From Antedon bifida (Eukaryota > Echinodermata > Crinoidea > Comatulida > Antedonidae), in contig OY727095.1 in assembly GCA_963402885.1 (NCBI GenBank), forward strand, positions 25,797,001 to 25,861,000: 64,000 bases of DNA. The letters are read 5' to 3'. This document shows, one piece after another, positions 57,132 through 64,000 of this stretch. Below the pieces are notes generated by a model. That model had not been told where the DNA came from. It worked only from the letters and a program-made list of their open reading frames with translations, and searched no databases. The position numbers and the translations under genes were made by a program. Each line of letters opens with the position of its first letter. Position 1 is the first letter of the stretch.

Positions 57132-57141
57132 GTCATCAAAT
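57098..57141 (-). CDS. First coding exon (exon 1 of the model)
   Basis: This 44-nt exon follows a T-rich acceptor ending AATAG and ends at a strong donor, G|GTAAGAAAG. Two in-frame ATGs lie at 57131 and 57125. The second has A at -3 and G at +4, so the protein may start MIMDELEG or MDELEG. It ends with one nucleotide of a codon, which the next exon completes with AT to give Asp. An upstream exon must exist if the acceptor is used, because the exon begins at a splice site. Confidence 0.7.
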
Positions 57142-58540
57142 CTATTAAAAAGAATAATAAATGTAAAGAACTGAAGTATATTAGTAAAAAAAAAATGTAA
57201 TCCATTTAAATTACTTTTTTACAAGGATGATAAACTACTACAATGTAAATTAATGCCTAATAAATGTATGTCAAAAATAGTGCAATTTAGTTGTCACTAG
57301 CCGTTGCCCATTCAATATGGATGGGCACCATCTTATAATGATTTGAAGTTCGGCAATCAAAAAGATAATACAGTAATATAATACAATGCAGTTGGATAAG
57401 CATGAACATACATTAATTAACTATAATAATCTGGAATGAATTTTCAAACTCATCTATCGATAACAAACTGTATTATGTTTTAGGATCAACAGCTATTCCT
57501 CTACCTAATGAAGTAGAGCAGATTTTTTATAGATTTTGTAAACTTTATGCCAAGAGAGCTTGGAAAAAAAGATCAGAAATTAAACATGTTCAATCGTTAT
57601 ATTAGATTAAGATCTGTATTACTGAACATCAGTTAATTTAAGTTTTAAATTGTTATTTTGTTGGAGACTTTAGTTAATGTTTATGCATTTTTTTTTTTTT
57701 TTACATATTTGTTTAGTTAAGTTTGTGAATTTGTAATTTTCAATAATTCTAAAAGCAAGCAATTTAAACACAATTGCAGAGTCATCGCAATAGTGCTCAC
57801 TGTAAAATGAATGTTTGAAACATGCAGTCAAAAAAAAACCAGAATCTTGTTAATATATTAGTTTTTAATATACTGTATCTTTCTTCTTGTTTTGTTTGTG
57901 TAAATATATAATAATAATAGATGTTTATTATTGATTAATACTATTTTTTTTATGTTAGTTATTTTCCATCCTCATATTTTGGTATAGGACATACTGAATT
58001 TCATAGTCGGATAGTAAATTATATTTTGTAAAAGCTCTAATAAAGTATGTTGTTAATATCAATTCTCACTGGAAAACAGCGAATTATACCCTTTTCACAT
58101 CTGCGTAAATTGTTACAACTTGTAACCAGGTTTAAACTCCCGAAATATTACACGCTTTCATATAGCATATGCGAAACCCTGAGAATCTCAAGGAATCAAG
58201 TATTGTCATTGCATAGTTGGACGTGCTATTTAATTATTAGTGTACTGTGATTAGTAAGTTAAATTCCAGGGCAACACACATACTAGTACAAACTTGGGAC
58301 ATCTCAGAAAAAAAGAACAAGCCTCTCGTCGGTGTGAAATCTCGGGAAATTTTCTAGAAAATTGTCTTCACACTACGCAAACCTGGTTAGAAGTTGTTAC
58401 ATTTTGCAGACTTTATCATTGCATTACATTGTCTTCCCACCCACGACAGTCGTGAGCAGCTGTGTCTCGCACAATTACTCTGAAACCATGTTGGAAGTTG
58501 TTGATCAAGATGTTTCATTACATGACTATAAATGATATTC
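57142..58540. other. Intron stretch without recognised feature
   Basis: AT-rich with T-runs near 57690. Small open frames at 58047-58250 and 58387-58569 have no recognised domain. Confidence 0.35.
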
Positions 58541-58640
58541 CAGTGGTGGCGCCACCTAAAACCCACCATCGGGAAGGATTGACCATGTTTGTCGGGGAGA
58601 AAAATATGATATTCCCTAAATAAAACAATACCCTACTGAG
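58541..58640 (+). mobile_element. hAT-like terminal fragment
   Basis: CAGTGGTGGCGCCACC near 58541 equals the terminus of the 29805-31524 element, and GTCGGGGAGAAAAATATGAT matches the complement of its right subterminal part near 31410-31435. So this is a short rearranged relict. Confidence 0.55.
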
Positions 58641-58859
58641 TGTGTGAAATCAAGAATTTTCAACTTTAAAAGCGACTAAAACTACCCTCAAACTAATGTT
58701 TAATATCATCATCAGTCTTAACTGATGGTCTTAACTCCCCGATTAAAGCCGGCTTTATCAGATAGACGGTCTTACTAAAGTACTGCGTACAGTAACAAAT
58801 TGAGGGCGTACTTTACGCGTGGAATACCAAGTAAGGTAATGTTCATCATGCTTGTTCAA

Positions 58860-59045
58860 TTCACAAGAATCTTTTAGTTTACCAACTGAAACTAGAACAA
58901 AAGTATGCTTTTATCTTTCTGTATTTTTATATGTTATAATTTTTCTTTACTTTTAAACTTGTAACTGGACCATTTTGGAAAGCAGTACTGCATTACTGAA
59001 ATGCAATCCAGTCAAAAGAAAGAATAAATAAATTAAATAAATCAA
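58860..59045 (+). mobile_element. Possible LINE 3' end
   Basis: TTTTGGAAAGCAGTACTGC, then AATGCAATCC and AAGAAAGAATAAATAAAT as tail. Non-coding 3' end only. Confidence 0.35.
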
Positions 59046-59384
59046 CAGTACGTACATTTATACGTGAGAAAGTCTATTCTAGGCCTATATAAGAATAAAA
59101 TCACCGTTATTATTTGATTTAACACTTAAATTGGTTGTCTTTCATGATCAATTACGTAGAAGCAACAAAAAGAGAGTTTTAAGAACTTCAACTAAATCGG
59201 CTACTAAATCAGGCCAACATCAACTAAATCGAGACAGATTTTGATCGATTTTTTTAGTCCTTGAGGGGGCAGGCTAAATCGCCGACTCTGTTGCTGGGTG
59301 TAGTTGTGGCTAGTAATAGTAGAGTATCTAAAACCTACGATACATTTTTTTCTCTCTTTCATATCTTTTAATTATCTTCTTTCT

Positions 59385-59790
59385 CTTCCCCCCCCCCCTT
59401 TTTTTTTTAGAAGGGGTGGGGGCATTTCCCCCGTAGCACCCCACCCCTGGATCCGCCCCTGGAAAAATGTTAATTTGATTTAAGTTTAGAGCGAATAATT
59501 TTCGCATGTATTTCCTACTTTTGTGCTCTTTCTCTATTTCAAGTAATAAAAGCATATAGTAACCAGAATGCGCCTCTCTTGTTGGAGTGAAAATGAGGAA
59601 GTTTACATGTTATAGCACCACCATCGCTAAGAGAAAAAAGCTAATGTGCACACGTAAGCAAGGATTTTTCATCTTGAGACATAATTTGCTGCCCTCTAGA
59701 GTTTAATTTTTCTGCTAAGACGGTTTGATAAATAACCTTAAGTTGTTTGCTTAAGCACTTCTTAAATATTTCAACCCTGGGGCGGATTGC
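59385..59790 (-). mobile_element. hAT-like terminus joined to MITE D copy 2
   Basis: CCCCTGGATCCGCCCCTG (complement CAGGGGCGGATCCAGGGG) at 59445-59462 is a hAT-type end. 59466-59790 is the inverted copy of 39830-40080 (TAAGTTTAGAGCGAAT, CTCTTTCTCT, GCTAAGAGAAAAAAGC). Small frames are not genes. Confidence 0.5.
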
Positions 59791-59989
59791 AATATAAAGA
59801 CCTAGGCTTACTTTAATCTAAGACCTAACACCACGAGAAAGTCTCAGTTAAGCCTAGCATTAAGATTATGTAAAATGTTAGGAGATTTTAACAAATACGG
59901 TAATTAAAAAAATTGGCAAAAATGTAATTTGATTAATGTAAATATTGGTTAGTATAGTAGGCATAAAATCACCAACATCACAATCACAA

Positions 59990-60090
59990 CTAGGGCCTAG
60001 GCCTATGCCTAGCCCTAGCGGTCTAGCTAGCTAGTAGTAGTAGGCCTTAGTAGTAGGCCTGGCCTAGCTTAGGCATAGGCTAGGCGGGTG
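59990..60090. repeat. TAGGCCTA-rich tract
   Basis: Clustered CTAGGCCTA, GGCCTAG and CTAGCTAG words, repeated at 61530-61680. Such tracts recur through the window. Confidence 0.6.
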
Positions 60091-60350
60091 CTGGTCAACC
60101 CGTACCCAAACCAACCCGTACCCATGCCAACTCGTACCCAACTTGGCTAACCCGTATCCAAATAATTGGTCAACTCGTACCCACTTTGGCTAACCTGTAC
60201 CCAAACCAACCCGTACCCATGCCAACTCGTACCTAAATATTTGGCTTACTCGTACCTAAGTGTTTGGCTTACTCGTACCCATTATTTGGCTTACCCGTAC
60301 CCATTTTTGGCTTACTCGTACCCATTATTTGGCCTACTCGTACCCAATTT
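60090..60350 (+). repeat. CCGTACCCA tandem repeat
   Basis: About 12 loose units of 18-27 bp around AACCCGTACCCA / ACTCGTACCCA, with TTTGGCTAA/TTGGCTTA linkers. An inverted short stretch (TGGGTACGGGTTG) lies at 61469-61520. The 64-codon frame here is an artefact of the repeat. Confidence 0.85.
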
Positions 60351-60799
60351 GAATAATTAATTGTAATGATTTCATCGGCGCAAAACTAGTGGTATGCTTT
60401 TGTCGTATGAATATTTTTATATTTAAATTGTTTTTTTATTTTACAGGTCTCGGTGAAATGTGTGCTAATAAAAATGACCATTGATTTGATTGTAAACTTC
60501 GTTTAATTAGGCATATATTTGTTAACATTTATTTAATAGTATTATAGTTTTATAAACGTATATTTGATGTGTCTTTTTTATTTTCGTAAGAGAACATTAA
60601 TTAATAAAAAATATTTTAACTGCTGTATAGTATTACAATTCTCAATTAAGCCCAGGTAAAGTAGGCCTACCAACAACGTAAAATTGTTATACTTTTACAA
60701 TTTTTCACCTAATTATCTTCCCTGATTAGATTCGATCAAGTAATTATTATTTCTATTGTATTGGTAATTTAAAATTGGTTGAATTAAGCAAATTGAATT

Positions 60800-61450
60800 T
60801 CTCGTAGATTTCGTGTTACATGTTTTTGTTGACCGGGATTAACCTTTTATTATTTATTACGCATTTATAGGGCGTCAAAGAGACGACTCAGTCGTATGAT
60901 CGTTTTCCATATATTGTATTTATTAATAATTCAGTGAAATGATCATATCGGGGATCATAATTATACACGTACTGTAAGGCCTGCAGGGCTATGGGGTAGA
61001 ATTACTCGTAGATTTCGTGTTACGTGATTTTGCTGACCGGGATTAACCTTTTTATTATAAAAAAACGCGCATTTATAGGGCGTCAAAGAGACGACTCAGT
61101 AATGACGTATGATCGTTTTCCATATATTGTATTTATTAATAATTCAGTGAAATGATCATATACACGTACTGTAAGGCAATTAAACATTTTGGCAGATTTT
61201 CTTCTATAACATGCAGCTACGTGTTTTTGCTGACTAGGGATTCCTCTTTTATATTAAAAAAACGTATTTGTAGTGTGTCAAAAAATAGACAACGCAATGT
61301 GGCGTATGATCGTTTTCTATTTATTTTTTTTTCTTAAATAATTCAGTAAAATTATCTGTTTGTTTACGGCAATTAAACATTTTTGGTAGATGTTTCCTCA
61401 ATAACAGCTAGGCCTAGCTACGTGTTTTTGCTGACGAGGGATTCCCTTTT
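60800..61450 (+). repeat. Tandem array of about 190-bp units, three full and one partial
   Basis: GTGTTACATGTTTTTG/GTGTTACGTGATTTTG, GACCGGGATTAACC, GGGCGTCAAAGAGACGACTC and GATCGTTTTCCATATATTG recur at about 60812, 61016 and (diverged) 61218, with a partial at 61419. It is bounded on both sides by GTACCCA-type repeats in opposite orientation, so the block may be one inverted-repeat element of about 1.4 kb (60090-61520). Confidence 0.8.
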
Positions 61451-61529
61451 TAAGTAAGTAAGCCAAAATTTGGGTACGGGTTGGTGGGTACGAGTTGGCA
61501 TGGGTACGGGTTGACCTGTATTCGGCTAC

Positions 61530-61690
61530 CTAGGCCTCCTAGGCCTAGCTAGGCTAGGCAGTCCTTGCTGGGTACTACTAGGCCTAGGCTAGGCCTAGCC
61601 TAGCTAGGCTATACTAACTACTACTCTAGGCCAGCCCTAGCCTAGTAGGCCCTAGACCTAGCGTAGGCTAGACCAATGCTGTCTCCTCAA
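61530..61690. repeat. TAGGCCTA-rich tract
   Basis: Dense CCTAGGCCTA and GCCTAGCTAGG words next to the candidate first-exon donor. Strongly palindromic. Confidence 0.65.
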
Positions 61691-61732
61691 TAACAATACT
61701 GTACCTGTACCTGTCTCCAGTATGTTACTTAC

Positions 61733-62010
61733 CTTACCTAAAGCTCGGCCTACAATACAATGCCTGGGCTATTTATTAATTATTGTATTTAAAAATATCT
61801 CTAGCTGACACGCGACATATGACACTGGTCGTCCGCGTGTGAATGATATGCCCTCTGCTGCTGCTGCTGCTGCCACCGCCTCTCCTCTCCTACAACGGCG
61901 CGCGCACGATCGTAAAATTAAATGTAAATAAACAAAGGAGGAACGCGTGTGTAGTACGCCTCTCTCTCACTACTGCGCCACCAGCGTAACTTCTGACCAA
62001 TGAACAAAAG
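61733..62010 (-). promoter_or_regulatory. Candidate CpG-rich promoter and non-coding first exon
   Basis: Read on the minus strand, this block has an inverted CCAAT box (ATTGG near 61998), a cluster of CpGs with CGCGCGC near 61900, a (CAG)n run near 61858-61873, and then a perfect splice donor AAG|GTAAGT whose exon would end at 61733. No long open frame precedes the donor, so it would be 5' UTR. It sits 4.6 kb upstream of the first coding exon. CpG density is unusual for this AT-rich window. The link to the gene is inference. Confidence 0.4.
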
Positions 62011-62069
62011 TTGTTTAGTAGATCAAACAAAGATTGTATAGCGCGCCGCTACAACAAGTACCCAAACTA

Positions 62070-62489
62070 AAGGCCCATTTACACTAGAGCGATAACGATC
62101 GATGATAAAAAGATAAATATGCATTTTTCATACCTTAAACAAAAGAAGTTTTCATCATAGAACTATCTAGGCCTATGTCATCTATGCTGCCTTTGATGAA
62201 AATAATATTTCCACCACGTCCAATCAAATGACGTCATTAGTAAGAGCAACAATATCGTTACAATTATTATGATCGTTAAGATTTTATTGTTTTTATTGAT
62301 CATGACGTAATTTGTTTGGATTTTCAAAAATATTATTTATAATATATACATAATAATAATATAATAATAATACATGATTATCCTATAGTTCTAGAACGAA
62401 AACGGTTCTAATTTATTTCGTTTTATCCAAGATGTAGGATGTTTATCTATTTATCGTCGATCGTTATTGCCCTAGTGTAAATTGGCCTT
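62070..62489. mobile_element. 420-bp MITE with TA duplication
   Basis: Left end AAGGCCCATTTACACTAG and right complement AAGGCCAATTTACACTAG, followed by GCGATAACGATCGATGATAA-type sequence on both sides. TA flanks at 62068-62069 and 62490-62491. The interior is AT-rich, (TAA)n near 62340-62370. It sits just upstream of the candidate promoter of the minus-strand gene. Confidence 0.8.
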
Positions 62490-62694
62490 TAATCGTTACA
62501 AACTTATGTTTGCCTTTTCACAAACACGTGTAGTTTACACATTATTTCTAGTATATAATGGGTCAGTTTGTTTGCATATCTGAAAAACAAAATAATGATG
62601 GCTTCTTGCCTTAATTAACATAATAAATATTAGTCAGCATACATTGCGTTACAAATGTCTGTATTGCGTCGAGTGTCAGTTATCTAAAAAATGT

Positions 62695-64000
62695 AGAAAC
62701 TACAGGAAAACAATTATCTAACATTTTCTTGTTGAATGATATCCAAAATTTACCAAAATCGGACATTAAGAAGGGGGTTAATTAGCATAATTTCAAAACG
62801 GCTGCTTTTTACTATACCATTTTGAAGCACCTTAATGGTTAGGGTTAAGACTAAGTGCATTACGAGTAGATTAAATGTGATGTTAAACTTTTCAATTAGC
62901 ATATTTAAATTACCATATGACGTACCTATGACATGAAATGTCACAATACTGCTCATAAGACATATCCTATAGGAAAAATGTAACAAACCGCAGGAAAACC
63001 ACTTTCTTGACATTTTTTCTGTCGAAATTTGTCAATAAGTTTCCATATTTACAAAATCTCATTTATTCTTCAGAAAACTTATGAAGATGAACTTTTTTCG
63101 GCAACAGATTTATACTCACAACATGGTACATTAGCACATGTTGTGTTTCCTACAACTTCATCTTATTAACATTGGTAAAGGATAATTTTAAAAATATTAT
63201 ATTGAGGCCATTTAATTATGTGGTTCAGGTTATTCAAACCCATCCTACAACTCATCTCAATTTCCCAACTGGAACTCTTTATGGCACTATAATAGGCCTT
63301 AATGTTTATCTTTCAAATACATTTTCAATGAGCATAACAACAAGGACATTCAATAATGTGTCAGTTAAAGATATACTTTTTAACACATCAACGGAATTCA
63401 AAAGGAGTAATTTTCAAACTTGCCACTACTAATTACAGTATTTAAACAACAAGCAGTATATAACTTCCTTGACAGAAAATGTCAAGAAAATGGAATAGAA
63501 ACTTTGAATGCATATGGAGATTAAATTAATTTACACAGATGCAAGCAAATATAAATGAGATTGCAGTTATAAAAGGATGCAGTTGCAGAAAATTAACTGG
63601 AATGTTCTAGTGCATGTTGTGTGAAGGGTGGCCGAAACATAACTTCTGATACCCAGTTGATGATCTTAACCTGGATGTGTTAAAATGTTCTACTATTTTC
63701 ATTACATTTAAAACATATTTTTCTGTGGTTTATATATTTTCCCCTTATAATACAGGTAATGCCAATTGAGCATTATTGTGACATAATATGAGGTCATAGG
63801 TACGCTATATGGTAATTTAAATAAGAAAGTTTAATATCACATTTATATCTACTCGTAATGCACAGTTAAGTAGATACGTAGCTTCAAAATGGTATAGAAA
63901 ATAGTGGCCATTTTGAATTTATGCTAATTAACCCACTTCCTGCTGTCCGATTGAACTTTGGAAATGATGTTCATTTCAACAAAACAAATGTTAGGAAACT
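62695..64000. mobile_element. Inverted-repeat element running off the window
   Basis: 62695-62955 and 63765-64000 are inverted copies (AAAATCGGACA / TGTCCGATT, GGGTTAATTAGCATAA / TTATGCTAATTAACCC, TACGAGTAGAT, TACCATATGACGTACC). A second inner pair is near 63010 and 63470 (TGACATTTTTTCTGTC / GACAGAAAATGTCA). An 86-codon frame at 63172-63432 (+) has no recognised domain; whether it is coding cannot be said. Confidence 0.65.

Noticed and set aside
61858-61875. A coding polyglutamine tract from (CAG)n on the minus strand
   Set aside because: No open frame of useful length surrounds it and it precedes a splice donor; better read as 5' UTR.
63172-63432. An 86-codon gene
   Set aside because: No domain or repeat support, lies between TIR arms; left as undecided and not called.

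Overview
The window is nuclear DNA of an animal, most likely a marine deuterostome such as an echinoderm. Evidence: AT-rich sequence; spliceosomal introns with GT..AG ends; TAGGCCTA-rich tracts; and a mixed repeat load of DIRS-type, Penelope-like and several non-LTR retrotransposons, Helitron-like ends, long-TIR foldback elements, hAT-like elements, MITEs and a chimeric SINE. There are no operons or bacterial signals. The taxonomic call is inference from repeat style, not from a marker gene.

One host gene can be supported, on the minus strand, running right to left through almost the whole window. Eight coding exons (57098-57141, 50902-52208, 39195-39341, 21026-21208, 19837-19922, 18232-18386, 1918-2135, 928-1254) have splice-like ends and their reading phases chain without a break into one 818-residue protein. 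The N-terminal half is serine-rich and disordered-looking, with an internal GSF..[YF]..PS repeat and a candidate LC3-interacting motif (DEDEWVII). The C-terminal half is coiled coil. A CpG-rich block with a good splice donor at about 61.73-62.0 kb may be the promoter and a non-coding first exon. The family was not identified.

Everything else lies in introns of this gene or flanks it and is mobile or repetitive. 0-10.5 kb: Penelope-like scrap, MITE, Helitron-like repeat, a decayed DIRS-type element (2.6-5.6 kb), a 5'-truncated LINE with a still-open RT frame (7.0-8.7 kb), and a second RT scrap. 10.9-17.5 kb: a decayed hAT-like transposase split by a 2.77-kb foldback element with a perfect 9-bp target duplication, then a second foldback-like element. 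17.8-26.1 kb: a 5S/tRNA chimeric SINE, nested MITEs, and a LINE whose ORF1 has a PHD finger and an SGNH esterase, broken by an opposite-strand LINE. 26.6-32.6 kb: tandem repeats and degenerate satellite, with a 138-bp palindromic MITE and a hAT-like element carrying an 8-bp duplication. 32.8-38.3 kb: two more LINE copies, one split by a TTAA-duplicating MITE. 38.6-50.3 kb: repeats and a multi-frameshifted repeat-derived gene of an unnamed family, split inside a codon run by a 2.83-kb long-TIR element. 52.6-64 kb: MITEs, an RT C-terminal fragment, inverted repeats, Helitron-like ends, tandem repeats, the candidate promoter and two further TIR elements.

The nested insertions give a partial order of events, and several target duplications can be read exactly to the base. 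Nothing here is an obvious complete new defence or biosynthetic system. The strongest leads are the unidentified LIR-bearing coiled-coil gene, the foldback element built of 147-bp units, and the 5S/tRNA SINE.
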